Positions 10,601-23,562 are shown, counted from the stretch's first letter. The stretch is DNA of 64,000 bases from Plantago ovata (GCA_028274465.1 CM051458.1:51573253-51637252), one strand, 5' to 3'. The notes: generated from the letters alone by a model not told the origin. Made by a program: numbers and translations.

Positions 10601-11466
10601 GAACCATACCAAGGGAAAGGAGCATTCCCGTATGATTGTTGTGAAGAATTGGAGGGGGATCGATTACAACCATGTCAAGAAGGGTGACCTCGTTAGATGT
10701 GCGTTCGAGCCAAGGGGTTTTGCAACAACGTCGTGGATTATCCAAGAGGAGGAGCTAGAGTACACCTGGAGTAAGGACTCCTATGCCTATTCATGCACCA
10801 CCGAAGGGACAGAAACCATTATTACGTCAGCAATCCATCACAAGGACTGCAAAGTTCATGTGAACTGGAAGGCACCGGGACATTCTCGCCGCGACGGATT
10901 CAATCTTGAGTTCGCAGTTGCTAGAAGGTTCCGAAGCGCTAGCTTGGTTCCAATACATAATGACATGGGTGCCCGGCCCCTCGTTGGGGTACCCCTTGAC
11001 TGCCTTTAAAGGGAGCATCATATAGAGATCGGTCGGATCAATGGTAGAGAATGTGGTCGACATTGGAAAAGATGGTAGAAGACTTCTGAGTATCCGAGCA
11101 GCTTACTGTAACCTTCTCGTGGTGTAAAACGTTGGAGGGGGAGGTCCTGATACCACTGCCCTTTCCCCTTCAATAGTTCACATCCTATTGGAGGGCTACA
11201 GGATGGAGGATTCCATAACAGCGGCGGCTAATCTTGAGAATTCTACTCGACACTATAACTCTACTAGTGAGGATGTGCATGACAGTAGTGACAATGAAGG
11301 CCATACGGGCAATGATGATACTAATGGAGGAGTTGTTCCTATCCGGCCTATGATTGAATCTACCACGCATACCAGAAGACCTGATGACACCCTATAAAGC
11401 TCCCGGAGCGGTCCCAATAACTCACAAACAGCATGCTCAGCCGACCGAGGCCAAACCATGGGGTAA
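10601..11466 (+). pseudogene. Diverged ORF2 of A2
   Basis: An open frame runs through the splice site from 10569 to 11009 and a second from 11188 to 11397. Between them are stops and a frame change. Parts align with ORF2 of element A: a Leu-Val-Pro-x-x-Asn-Asp segment followed by an Arg-His-x-Ile-x-Ile-Gly-x-Ile segment, an Ala-Tyr-Cys segment, an ALSPS segment followed by an acidic tail, and the shared ending near DRGQT. The first ~100 residues of the A protein have no clear match, and overall similarity is low. It looks like a diverged, broken homologue of the putative plant transposon protein. Function unknown. Confidence 0.55.
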
Positions 11467-12949
11467 CATCTAGTATCACATCTTATTTCCTCATTTTCTT
11501 ACTGCTAGGGACTAGCGTTAATTTCATGAGGGGGGATGGGATTTAAGTGATCTGATGTTGTTAGCTTGGAGCTTGGTATTGGTAGGATGAGTATAGTACC
11601 TCGCATGTTTTATCCGTCTACATTTGCATTTGCACGTTTACTGCTTTCCTAGGATAGTCTTGCATGTTTTATATGGAGTTTATTGCCGAATTTTTTGAAC
11701 TTTTTTATTGGGTAGATCAACCAACTATGCCATTAATCGTATGCTTCATCTCTATGAATTTGTTTGAGGTTTTTCTCGCTTGACTTGTCACATTTATGTA
11801 TTGCACTTAGTTAAGCATGGTAGTCTCGACATCACTTAGTGGTGTTTTCTCTACTGCGGTTCACGAAGGCCTTTATAATAGGATGATGCATGTTAGGGTC
11901 TTATGGTTGTTTCCCGAGTAATTATGTACCTAAGAGGCAACAAGTCTTCACCCTGATTTGAGATTGCTAAATGCCTAGGAAGGAGGTAGTGTGAGGTTGT
12001 GTGATCCTTTGTTTATAACCTATTCTTCCGAATAGGTTTGGGGAGGGGGTGTTACACCATCATAGACTTGTTTCTGTTTTTCATTTTCATATCGTGAGTT
12101 TGTTTTTCCTTTTCCGTAAATTTTGTACTCCAACCTATTCTTTCGAATAGGTTTGGGGAAGTCGTGTGAGTCATTTTGTTTCTCTTTTTGTTATGCTACT
12201 GCTGACTAGAAAAAAAATCGAAAAAAAAAAAGAAAGAAAAATTCTAGAAAAAGAAAAAGAAAAAAAAAGAAAAGGAAAAAAGAATCTGGAAAGAAAAAAA
12301 GAGAGACCCCAAAAAAGCAAAGAAGGGTCCAAAAAAGAAAGCCAAATAGCAGTTTAGCAAAGTGTTGTGTCTTATTTTTCAATTTTTGTTCGTAATCGTG
12401 TTGTAATTTTCTATTTTTTGTCTTTTGTTCTTGAGTGTCATCTGTTCTAGACCACCCTCGTCCTGCCATTCAGGAAGTGGTGAATAGCTTAAGACTTTAC
12501 TTGAGAGATGGTAGAATAGGGGAGAGTTATCTGTTATAGGGAATCCTCGTTCGTTTGATGAGAGCCAGTACTGGTTCGACCTCTTTGAAGGAAAGTCTTA
12601 ACATGGTGGAACAGCAGTAAGTCCTCAGTTTCACAGGCACGGGACAACCATTCGTATCTTAGCATGCTTCATTACGTCGTCACTGACTAGGTCCAGGTAG
12701 AGAATGTTACGAGAGACTATCTTGTCTTGACATAAGTGCTTATGTGGATGTGTATAAGTCAATCGAGGTATTCTTCAACCTATATTCATGCTTTGATTTA
12801 TATGGTTTTTGTTCATATATTTTTTGGTAGATTCAGTAGATTAGTCCATTTTATTTGGCATGAGACTCCATTTTGTGTCTTGCATTGTTTTTTGTATTAG
12901 AGTCTAGCTTAGTTGCTTGAGGACAAGCAAAGGTTCGGTTTGGGGAGTT
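11467..12949 (+). other. 3' UTR of A2
   Basis: No gene. Two hairpins with stem AACCTATTC/GAATAGGTT lie at 12017-12038 and 12132-12153, each followed at once by a TGGGGA-type G run. A purine-rich tract occupies about 12207-12330. The polypurine tract GGTTTGGGGAGTT is at 12937-12949, right before the LTR. Much of this stretch is also present, inverted, in the 3' UTR of element B (21710-23100). Confidence 0.8.
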
Positions 12950-14221
12950 TGATGAATGTGTATTTTACACTTTCATTCGAGTCTTTTTCACCTATTTTAG
13001 CTATCCTCTATGATAATTTAGCTATATTTTAGTGCATTTTATTAGAATAGTGTCACGTTTCCCTTTAGATTTTATTTTACAGGTTTTGGTTGAAAATCGA
13101 GGATTTCCGGGCAATTATATTGAAGTTGACAAGGAATTGGTGTTCCATAAGCCTATTTGGAGTATCTGAAGGTTTCCGGATAGGATTTGGAGTCTAGGGG
13201 TCGAATCTGGAGGTTAGAAGGCCACTAGAAGACAGAAACCGAGTCCGAAAAGGGGAAGAAATCCAAAAATGCGTCGAAAATGCGGAATTCCGCGAGATAT
13301 TCTCTGGGGCGAACCGCCCCAGACGTGGGGCGAACCGCCCCACAGTATTTCGGGGCCTATATATAGTTGCTCAGTTTTCTCCGAAAATCATACTTTTCCA
13401 GACCTACTTTCTCACCTTTCTCTGTAGTTTTAGGTAGGAACTTCCCAGAGCCTGTTCTGGGGGTTCGTAGCTTAGGGGACACTTTTTCATAGCAGATTGG
13501 GGCTTGTAGGATCGCAATTCTTCGGAGATTGACAACCTTCGGTAACATTGTATCTTACAGTTTATTCTACTTATTTTTTTATATCTTTCAACATGTTTTC
13601 TTCTATGATTTCTGTTGATTGCATGCCTATTATGAGTAGCTAAACTTATCATTGGTGGTAGTATGTGAACTCTTAGCGAAGGGAAGATAATCATGCTAAT
13701 GGCTATATCGCGCATTATACTCCGTGTTATTGCTTTATTTCGTTGATCAGGCTCAGCCTAAATTCTCGTATGTTGTATTAATTATTATGCACAATTGGAC
13801 CCTCGTCGACCTGTACGCGAGTTTATCTTCGTAGTGTTTAATAATTACGGAACACAATAGGACAATAGTGATTGAATTGTCAGAATCGTTATCTTCGTAG
13901 TGCTTAATAATTGCAACAGGACATTAGATTGATCAAAGATCTCCATGCAAGACCGAGAAATTTATGCATGATTATCGACCCGTTATGCTTTGAAGGATCA
14001 TACTATCACCAATCTCCATTATCTGCTAGAAACCCCTTTGTTATCTGTCTGCTGTTTTTATATTCTCTAGTTAAATAGATAAAGCTAGTTATAGTCCTCA
14101 GAGAACGACACTCGAGTCATTCTACTGCTACACTACGGTTTTCGTTGTAGTTGTGGATTGCCTTTGGCTAAATAACAAATATTATTTGACTGAACCGGAA
14201 CCGACAAATCTGCGTTCATCA
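12950..14221 (+). repeat. 3' LTR of A2
   Basis: A 1272-base LTR with inverted ends TGATGAA/TTCATCA. It has palindromes GGGGCGAACCGCCCC near 13306-13345 and a TATA box CCTATATATAG at 13356-13366. It is the same length as the 5' LTR of element F. The base run after it (CCGTC) does not match the left flank of element A (CCTAT), so A plus A2 did not insert as one unit with a preserved target duplication. Confidence 0.9.
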
Positions 14222-14697
<476 letters not shown>

Positions 14698-16765
14698 TGT
14701 AAGAAAATACGGTCAGAGTTACCCCTAGGGTACGCAGCGGAATTTCAAAAAATTTCTTAACATACAGGTTAATTGATTATGTATATGTCGTATATATGTA
14801 AACACGTCAATTAGAAGACTAACCTTACTTCCAAAGCAGCTTCCAAGTCTTCGTAATAATCCGGTGTATCTTCTCCTTCGTCGAAGTCGAAGATATCTGC
14901 AATACTCTGATTATCTGCAAGACAATAAGAGTTAGTTTCCAGCTCCTAGAACCTCAACCTTGGTATCCACAGATGAACAGCCTATCGGAAGATTGCTAGG
15001 ATATTCTTTGTGTGACCAAGAAGACGGGGCGGCAGTTTTCCTCCGGTGAGGGTGGCGCGCGCACGTGGCTATATAGAGGTAGGGGAGAGCTTTTTATTTT
15101 CTCTAAGAAAACTGGGTATTGAACTGTGTGTAAAACTATTTTACTGTGTGTCAAAAGCTCTCTAATAGTCTACTATATATAGTAGTCAATAGAAGCTTAA
15201 AGCATAAGCAATTAGACTTCGTGAAGGAATAAGAATCTAATTCTTATCGCACTAGGAAACCAATATCAAGTCTAGATTCATTCCCAATCAAATTAAAACT
15301 CAATTAGGAAAATCTAACTTATCCCTTGGACTTCTAATAGAGGAAGGAGTCGAACTCCTTCCCCTATTCAGCTCCTGCGCGCTTGCCTGTCCTACGGGAG
15401 ATAGGTGGGTCCCAATTTGGGGACCCACTTATAGTTCTAAGGCAATTCAAACTCCAAGTAGATTTTGCCCATGTGCATATGTTAATTCTAAATTAACATA
15501 TCCTTTCAAATCGAACCTCTATTATATTTCTAAAATATAATCTTTAATTGTATTTACATAAAATACAATTAATTAGCCAATTCAATTAATAATTCCAAAT
15601 CATTATTTGAGCCACTAAATATTATAATTAATTCCAAATCAATTATAATCCATCAATCACAATTAATTCCAAATCAATTATAATCCATCAATCACAATTA
15701 ATTCCAAATTAATTGCGATTCCATCTTCAAGGATATTCTGATAAGCTGAATCACCACATAGTGTGACCCATAGGGCCTCATTGTATTAAGCAAGTCCTAG
15801 ACTAGGCAAAATGGAATTCCTAGACGGTTCCATTTGCAATATTAATACATGAGGACGTTTGAGAGGTTTCTCAAAGCAAACCCTTTCGCTGCGAAGTCTG
15901 TTGCGCTCAACGCGGCGATGGTAACGTCCCTTCATCTGACTGACTCGAATGCATCTAGGATCGATGATGTGTCTATCCCAATAATACATCCACGGGCGTC
16001 TCAGGGAGTTGCTTGGTTACTAAGATATACTTATGACTATCATAATATATCGATGCACTGGCCAGTGACTTTACCAACACAACTATGAAGACAATGAACA
16101 GTACTCTCCTGTGCTACACATGAGAGATGAATCCTTCACAGAAACACTTATCATCCCCATTTGTATGTGGCCATAATCCTGGATCGTGTCTTAGGTCAAC
16201 TGCTTATTCAGAGCTGACATCGACGGGTCCACCAAGGATATGGGGCAACAAATGAGTTGATAAAGTCCTGTAAGTCCAAAGGACGACTGGCATCACTTTG
16301 ACAACTTACCGGTTCCCATAGACACTTCGGTGTAGAGTATACATCGATGGGAGTGTCCGGTGGGAATGTTTCTCGATTGTCCAACAATCCGTTCCGTGGC
16401 CGTGGGATCGGCTCACACTTGCTCCAACAAGTATAACCTCCACGCATACTAGTCTCATCTGGTTCATTCAGACCCCTACATCCGAGATGAACCTCGACTA
16501 GGGAGAGTTTGGGATAGATGATAACTCACATAGCTCCCACTATCTGTGTGATCGGTCATCTATCCGAGGGGACATGTTTAATATCAATACAGACAGAAAT
16601 AGAGATATGACATGCTGCATGCCTGGTGTAATATAAATATGAATGCGATACTCAATAGTAAAACAACAAACATATATTATATTACGTTGACCTGTGTAAT
16701 AGTACATATATGCCCTCTATAAGGGCTCCATGCCCTTAATAAGGACTGTCTCTAGAACATATACA
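14698..16765 (-). repeat. 2 kb copia-type 5' LTR of element D
   Basis: The segment begins TGTAAG and ends CATATACA on the plus strand, so the minus-strand LTR runs TG to CA. The primer site lies beside it at 14684-14696. TATA-like sequences occur at 15068-15076 and 15172-15184. Open frames inside it are short and look accidental. Its far end sits exactly where a copia reverse transcriptase frame is cut (16766), so D inserted into element C. A long LTR without visible coding interior suggests a large non-autonomous (LARD-like) element. Confidence 0.65.
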
Positions 16766-17529
16766 CTATCACTTTGATCCTGAACTTTATGAGCATTTTC
16801 TTTCCATACTTTGCTTGATTTATGAATATTCCATCTTTGAGTTGCTTGACTTGCAATCTTAGGAAGTAATTCAATTTGCCCATCATACTCATTTCAAACT
16901 TGTTTGTCAAGAGTTTGGCAAAATCATCACAAAGTTGCTTGTCCTTAGATCCAAATATTATGTCATCCACATAAATCTGGACTAAGAGTATTTTACCATC
17001 ATGGTTCATGGTAAATAAGGTCTTGTCAACTTCACCTTTCTTGAAACCATTGTCCAGCAAGAACTTACCTAAAGTATCATACCAAGCTCTAAGTGCTTGC
17101 TTTAGACCATATACAGCTTTCTGAAGCTTGTATACCATCTTGGTTTCTGAGGGAAGTTCAAAGCCATGGGGTTGTTCTAGGTACACTTCTTCAGCAAGTT
17201 CACCATTTAGGAATGCACTTTTAATATCCATTTGATAAACAATGAAGTCATTATGAGCAGCAAAGGCTAAGAAAAGTCTAATAGCATCCAATCTTGCAAC
17301 TGGTGCATAAGACTCATCATAGTCCAATCCTTCAGTCTGGCAGTAATCTTGAGCAACTAAACGTGATTTGTTCCTTGTTACTTCTCCAGACTCACTCAGC
17401 TTGTTTCTGAACACCCACTTTGTACCAATTGCTTTCTTTCCTTCAGCCAGGGGTACAAGTTTCCAGACTTTGTTCCTTTCAAATTGATCCAGTTCTTCTT
17501 GCATTGCCTTGATCCATTCAGAATTCTTT
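16766..17529 (-). pseudogene. pol: Ty1/copia reverse transcriptase fragment of element C
   Basis: This is an RVT_2-type reverse transcriptase of about 250 residues, with the opening EELDQFERNKVW and the catalytic YVDDIIFG. It is cut at both sides. The upstream end is interrupted by the solo LTR at 17530, beyond which 20460-20506 supplies the preceding residues of the same protein. The downstream end is cut by the D LTR, after a Lys/Ile-rich segment. RNase H is missing. It would have copied element RNA to DNA but is inactive as it stands. Confidence 0.85.
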
Positions 17530-18634
17530 TGTAACGGTATTGGTTTTTAAAAACAAATGAATTTCTTGAAAAGAGAAAATCCGAAATAATTTAAAAAGTA
17601 ACGGTCAGCAATAAATGCCATAACAATATTTGGCGCCATAGCGCTAAGAATCAAGTAAAAAATCCAACGGTAACTTAGAAGTCAAAAGAATAACGACTAG
17701 TGAAGAAAGTAAAAAGTTTCGTCTTCTTATTTTAAAATCAAATTCCCCAAAGACATCCCAGACCCTTCTCTCAGTCGCTGGCATCCTACTCGCGTGCATC
17801 CTCAATAGTATCTAGAAGGAAGGAATTTTTGAAATCAAAGAGAGCGTGAGATAAAGGATCTCAGTGAGGTTCTAAGTTAACAAAAGAAAAGTAAACAGTT
17901 TGAAAACAAAAATTCCTTTGCAGCAGATAAAATAGCAAACAGGACAGATAACATAACAGAAACATAGAACAGATAAGTCGAAGTCCGTTGGTGCAGCCCG
18001 CCTTGTTATTCCTACTCCTAGATTGCCCTTATAGCTCCCTCCAGAGGGTATACAACTCCGGACAGAAACAGAAACCCCCGTGTACTTTGGGGAAACATAA
18101 CCTACGACCCTAATAGACCTCAGTGACTTCTGCCTCGCGCCTAAAAGGGATTAGACTAGGCAATAACCAAGCAAACCCGATAGTCCTCTACTACCCAAGC
18201 ATACCTAGTTACGACCTAATCGATCGGTCACACAGAAACAGACAGAACAAATACAAATACAGAACAAACAGATACGAATAATCAAACATCGAGAAGTGTT
18301 CCTGCAGAAAAGTTAATCTAGAACAGAGTAGAAACAAACAAAGAAAGTAAATAGCCATACTTAGGACTTAGTTACTTTTACGCGGAAGCATACGGTATAA
18401 CAGAATATATATAGTAATAGATACAGATTGTCACATAGCCTTCTAGTTTTTCGCAAATAGATAAGTTTTGGGGTGAACACTCACCTTAGGCCTTGAAAGC
18501 AATGATCCACAAGAGCAGCGCGCACTACGAGCTAACTGACGGAGCACCTAAACAGAAAGCGTCTAGTCACTAACTAGAAATCGAACAAAAGCTAAACGAA
18601 TGAAAATAAAAAGGTCGGTGAAGAATGGGCAAAG

Positions 18635-18699
18635 GAGGGGCTCGAACTCTGGACCTTAGGGTTGAACTAGTCTGCACCAAACCAACTAGGCTAGCCCCC
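18635..18699 (-). other. tRNA-like module in solo LTR
   Basis: On the minus strand TAGCCTAGTTGG (18693-18682) matches the tRNA A box, and GAGTTCGAGCCCC (18649-18637) matches the B box, spaced as in a tRNA gene. The other solo LTR has the same pair at 30190-30246. The sequence between the boxes differs between the copies. I do not see a full cloverleaf, so this is tRNA-derived or tRNA-like rather than a tRNA gene. Confidence 0.5.
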
Positions 18700-20152
18700 A
18701 AGTTGTTACAAAGGTTTAAAGAAAACGAACTTGAAGGTCATTTAGTTTGAAATACGAAAAGCTCATCACAGTTTCACAACCCAAGATAGGAAGGGCAAAA
18801 GTCAACTTCAGTCGGTAGTCCAACTAACTATTTACGGTCCAGATTCTGTTCAAGGGTATAAACGTCAAGTCCCAGTCAACAGGGGCAATTGTGTAATTTC
18901 CAAGGTCAACTAGGGTTTTAAAAGTCAAAGCAGTAGTTCAAGGGCCAAACTGTAATTTTGCGAAAGCTAGGTCAACGGTCAAACCAGTCAACAAGGTGAA
19001 ACAGTCTACATAGTCCAGAAATACAAAAGGGTAAAATAGTCAATTCAAAAATGTAGTCAATTAACAATCCAAAATTCAGTCCAACTGCAAGGGTATAACG
19101 GTCAATTCAGATTCAAAATCGAGGTAATAATCTAAATCATCAGTCCAATACGGAAGGGCAAAAAGGTCCAGAACACGTCCAGGGTAAAATTGTCAAATCC
19201 AGGTTCGATTCAGGGGTAATATGGTAATATCCAGAATATATCAAGGGTCCAAAAATTGTAATAACCAAAAAGAAAAAACGAAAGGTAGAAGAAACAGAGA
19301 TCGAGAGCACTACCTTTCGGATCGAGTTGAGATTAATTCGAACGTCAACAAAAATGGAAAACGAACAGGAACGGAGATCGAACCGAGCAGCGTGCGAACA
19401 CTGCCGGAGCCGGAGTCGTGAGCAGATTGGAGCAACGCACCGAACGGAGCTAAACCGAATACAACTGCGTATCAAGGAAAACATCAAACTCAAAATCGAG
19501 ATTTGATTTCAATCAAACGAAACCAGAGCGTACGGATACTTACCGGGAATGGACGGAACGGAGTCGAGCCGGGATTGAAACAGGCAGGCCCGAACCGGTA
19601 GACTGGCAGCGCGTGACGGAGAGGACTCGAGGCAGAACGACAAACGGAGCAAAACGGCACGGAGACTGGACGGCCAGAGTACGAACAGACCTGGATCGGA
19701 GCCGGGACGGAGATGGGCGACGCGTGACGGAACATCTTGGACGAGATCTAGAGCCCAACGGACAGAGATGGAATCCGACGATGATGATTTCGTGATGATG
19801 TTGATGGCAAAGAGTAGTGATGATAATGGTGGTTGAGATTATGATGGATGAGGAGATGATGGGGTTTGATGGAGGCGGGTGGGAGAGAACCAAAAAGCTT
19901 CCTTCTTCTTTTTCATGTAAGTGGCGTGGAGGTTGGAGAAAGAAGAGGGGGACAAGGCTAGGGTTAGGGTTGAGGGAAAAGAAGGCCATCATGTGGGCAT
20001 GAACACTTGGGCTGAAGTTTGGGCTAGCAAATTAAGTTAGCAAGACTTGGGCCTCTATTTCAGATCCATAACTGATCCAATCGGACGGAACGAACTAGTT
20101 CTACGCGAACTATCAAATGACGAAACATTTCCACGGGAAAAGAAATTAAATA

Positions 20153-20387
20153 CTTCCTCCGTTTCATTAATAACTTCCTAAGGGGACTATTCATCGAGAC
20201 CTTTGACCACGCATAACTTAAATTAAACCGTATCAATATAAATTAAAAGTTGATTATGAAAATATACTCCATTTAATTTCATAATATAATTTTATTATAT
20301 GTTTCTATAATGTAATTTAGGAGTTATACATGGTCAAAGGTCGCGATGAATAGTCCCCTTAGGAAGTTATTAATGAAATGGAGGTAG
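20153..20387. mobile_element. Stowaway-type MITE
   Basis: A 235-base element with inverted ends CTTCCTCCGTTTC and (reverse complement) CTACCTCCATTTC. The inverted repeat extends about 70 bases with few mismatches. It is flanked by TA at 20151-20152 and 20388-20389. It has no coding capacity, and it is absent from the related solo LTR at 28779-31300. Confidence 0.85.
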
Positions 20388-20459
20388 TAATTACCAAATA
20401 AAATAAATTATTCATGTAATTAAAAAATAAAAAAAAATTAGAAAATACGGGGTGTTACA

Positions 20460-20506
20460 GCTTTAAAGCTTCTTCTATGGTCTTGGGTTCAATTTCTGAA
20501 ACAAAG
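20460..20506 (-). pseudogene. pol: 47-base copia C fragment between two insertions
   Basis: The minus strand encodes the conserved segment ending IEPKTIEEALK that precedes copia reverse transcriptase. It is trapped between the solo LTR (ends 20459) and the B LTR (starts 20507). Its last five bases, CAAAG (20502-20506), are the left copy of the target duplication of element B. Confidence 0.8.
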
Positions 20507-21709
20507 TGATGAACCGGAATTTGTCAGATTTAAACTAATCAAATAAATTTGTTTTTAGCCAAAGGCAATTCACAACTACAACGAAAACCCTAGTGTAGCA
20601 GTAAAATAACCTCGAGTGTCGATCTCTAAGGACTATAACTAGCTTTATCTAATCTAACTTAAAATATAAAATCAACAAACGACTTAGCACAGGTTTTTCT
20701 TATCAAGATAATGGAAGTTAGTGATAGTATGATCATTCAAAGCATAGTGGGTTAATAATCATGCATGAAGTACCCGATCGTTTTGCATAGAGATCTTTGA
20801 TCATGAATTGTCCAATGTGTTCCGTTTTATTCAACACTACGAAGATAGAGGGCTTAGATAGATCAAAGAAATAAAGCAATAACTCAAAGTCTGATTCGCA
20901 TTACCGCCATCATGCACAATTAAGAACCCTCGCTAAGAAATCACATACTATCACCAACGATAGATTTAGCTACTCATAGATGTCATGCAATCAACATAAA
21001 TCATAGCAAGATTGAATGAAAACATGTTGAAAGATATATAAATATAAATAGAAAAATCGTGAGATACAATGTTACCGAATGTTGTCAATCTCCGAAGAAT
21101 CGCGATCTCACAAGCTCCAAATTGATAAGAAAAAGTGTCTCCTATGCTAAGAATTTCTAGAACATGCTCTGGAGAATTCCTACCTAAAACTAATGAGAAA
21201 GGTATGAAAAAAGGTCTGAGAAAGTATGAAAAAACGTAGAGAAACAACAACTATATATAGGAGTTCGGCACGCGTGGGGTGAGTCGCCCCACACACCGGG
21301 CGAACCGCCTGGTGTGGGGCGAACCGCCCCACATCCCGGGTGAATCGCCCGGGAGCTTCAGTCGGCGAGCGATGCATTTTCGACGCGTTTTTGGATTTCT
21401 TTTCCTTTTCAGACTCGGTTTTTGCCTTCTAGTGACCTTTTAGCCTTCAGACTCGACCCCTAGACTTCAAAACCCATCCGGAATCTTCTAGATACTCCAA
21501 AAATGTTATCGGAACACCGATTCTTCGTTCTCTTCAATATAATTGCCCGGAAAATCACGTTTTTCACCTAAAACCTGTAAAATGCAAACTAAAGGGAAAC
21601 GTGACACTATTCTAATAAAATGGACTATAATATACCTAAATTAACATAGAGGATAGCAAAAATAGGTGAAAAAAAGACTCGAATGAAGGTGTAAAATACA
21701 CGTTCATCA
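20507..21709 (-). repeat. 3' LTR of element B
   Basis: A 1203-base LTR. The promoter-proximal palindrome cluster lies at about 21271-21355, with units GGGGTGAGTCGCCCC, GGGGCGAACCGCCCC and one with arms around CCCGGGTGAATCGCCCGGG. The TATA box is about 21252-21261. It pairs with the LTR at 31467-32657. Confidence 0.93.
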
Positions 21710-23562
21710 AACTCCCCAAACCGAACCTTTGCTTGTCTTCAAAAAACTAAGCTAGACTCTAATGCAAAAAACAATGCAACACAAAAAATGGAGTCTCATG
21801 CCAAATGAAATGAACTAATCTATTCAATCTATCAAAAAACATATGAACAGAAACCATACAAATCATAACATGGATATTGGTTGAAGAAGTCCTCGATTGA
21901 CTCATACACATTCACATAAGCACTTATGTCAAACAAGATAGTCTCTCGTAACATTCTCTACCTGGACCTAGTCAGTGACGACGTAATGAAACATGTTAAA
22001 ATACGAATGGTTGTCCCGTGCCTATGAAACTGAGGACTTACTGTGTTTCACCAAGTTAAGACTTTTCCTCAAAGAGGTCGAACCAATACTGGCTCTCATC
22101 AAACGAAGGAGGGTTCCCTAAAAAAGATAACACTCCCCTATTCTACCCATCTCTCAAGCAAAGCCTTAAGCTATTCACCACTTCCTGAATGGCAAGACGA
22201 GCGTGGTCCAGAACAGATGACACTCAATCAAACAAAAGACAAAGATTACAACTCGATTACGAACATTACAAGAATTGAAAAATGAGACAAACACTTTGCT
22301 AAACTGCTTTTTGGCTTTTTTGGACCCTTCTTTGCTTTTTTTGGGGTCTTTTCTTTTTTCTTTTTTTTTTCCTTTTCCATATTTTTTTCTTTTTTCTGGA
22401 ATGTTTCTTTTCCCTTTTTTTTTTCTTTTTTTAGCCAGCAGTAGCACAACGAAAAAGAAATTAAAATGACACACAAACGACCTCCCCAAACCTATTCGAA
22501 AGAAGAGGTTGGAGTACAAACCTTACGAAAAAAGGAAAACAAACTCACAACACACTCTCAAAATCGAAAAACAAGTCTAATGAAAGCGTAACCCCCTCCC
22601 CAAACCTATTCGAAAGAATAGGATGCAAACAAAGGATCACACAATCTCACACTACCTCCTTCCTAGGCATTTAGCAATCTCAAAGCAAGGTGAAGACTTG
22701 TTGCCTCTTAGGTACATAATTACTCGGGAAAACAACCATAAGACTCTAACATGCATCATCCTATTATAAAGGCATTCGTGAACCGCAGTAGAGAAAACAC
22801 CACTAAGTGATGTCGAGACTACCAAACTTAACTAAGTGCAAACATAAATGTGACAAGCCAAGCGAGAAGAACCTCAAACAAATTCATAGAGATGAAGCGT
22901 ATGATTAATGTCATGATTAGTTAATCCACCAAATAAAAAAGTTCAAAAAATTTGGCAATAAACTCCACATAAAACATGCAAAACTATACTAGGATGAATG
23001 TAGTGTATGCATCTAAATACTAAGAAAGCGGTAAACGTGCAAATGCAAATGCAAACAAAAGATTTCACGAGTTTATCATAAGAAAGACAAGTATGGAGAT
23101 AGCCAGCGATAACCCCCCCCCCCCAAACCTGAACGTCGTCGCTCGTCCCGAACGTCGAAAGTGGATTTAAGGTGAGAGGTAAACTTGTATATGTGACCTA
23201 TATTACTCAATCAAACTCGTGAGAAAACAAAACGGACGATAAACGAGGTAAAAAGATCGATAACTTAGCATAATAGGAGAAAATCGGGTTTCCGAATGAA
23301 AATACGGATCTTCAGGCTTACTGGACGCCCGGGGCGAACCGCCCCACGTGGGAGGCGGTTCGCCTGGGGTTTCCAGTAAACCCCAGGTTCCCTGGTCATG
23401 CCAGGCGAATCGCCCCACGTGGGGGGCGGTTTGCCCGGCACTTCCAGACTCCTGGAGGTGTCGGTTTGCCTCCTAAAATGCTAAATTACCGTCCAGAGAC
23501 CTAGTTTATCGCCGAAAACATACGGAAATATAAAATACAACACAATTATATGCTAAAACACA
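21710..23562 (-). other. 3' UTR of element B
   Basis: No gene. The polypurine tract (minus GGTTTGGGGAGTT) is at 21710-21723, with a purine-rich tract at about 22310-22435 and AACCTATTC hairpin relatives near 22488 and 22600. There is a 12-base C run at 23113-23124. A palindrome cluster lies at 23325-23445, starting with GGGGCGAACCGCCCC at 23331-23345, just after the integrase stop. Unlike A, A2 and F there is no ORF2 here. Sequence from about 21710 to 23100 matches the 3' UTR of A2 and F. Confidence 0.8.

Larger units (their letters stand above)
1..11196. repeat. Large direct duplication, copy 1
   Basis: This segment corresponds base by base to 43668-54561, offset 43667 at its start. By eye, divergence is about 1% in the copia leader and LTR. 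It rises near the N gap because of single-base indels. The unit contains copia E, non-autonomous element A, the head-to-head junction and most of A2. Copy 1 continues beyond the homologous end into the A2 3' LTR, whereas copy 2 runs into the gap. Confidence 0.9.
1073..14221. repeat. Long inverted repeat of two Athila-type elements, copy 1
   Basis: The left arm (1073 to about 7131, minus-oriented element A) and the right arm (8223-14221, plus-oriented A2) are reverse complements over gag-protease, the spacer, the 3' UTR and the LTR. They differ strongly only in ORF2. The spacer at the centre (7132-8222) holds the A gag N-terminus, PBS and an LTR stub. The gag-protease proteins of the two arms agree at roughly nine residues in ten by eye. 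Confidence 0.85.
17530..20459 (-). mobile_element. Tekay-like solo LTR inserted in copia C
   Basis: This 2.93 kb segment begins TGTAAC and ends GTTACA. It is flanked by TCTTT and GCTTT, a 5-base target duplication with one mismatch. It resembles, in reverse orientation, the 2.5 kb element at 28779-31300, including the end regions and the part around 17780-18120. No internal coding region, primer site or second LTR is seen, so it is best read as a solo LTR of a TGTAAC-type gypsy element (Tekay-like chromovirus). It separates two adjacent codon blocks of the copia reverse transcriptase region. A MITE at 20153-20387 accounts for part of its extra length. Confidence 0.65.

Noticed and set aside
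12166-12357. Lys/Glu-rich small protein in the purine tract
   Set aside because: It comes from the purine-rich tract of the 3' UTR. Homologous tracts in other copies differ in length and frame.
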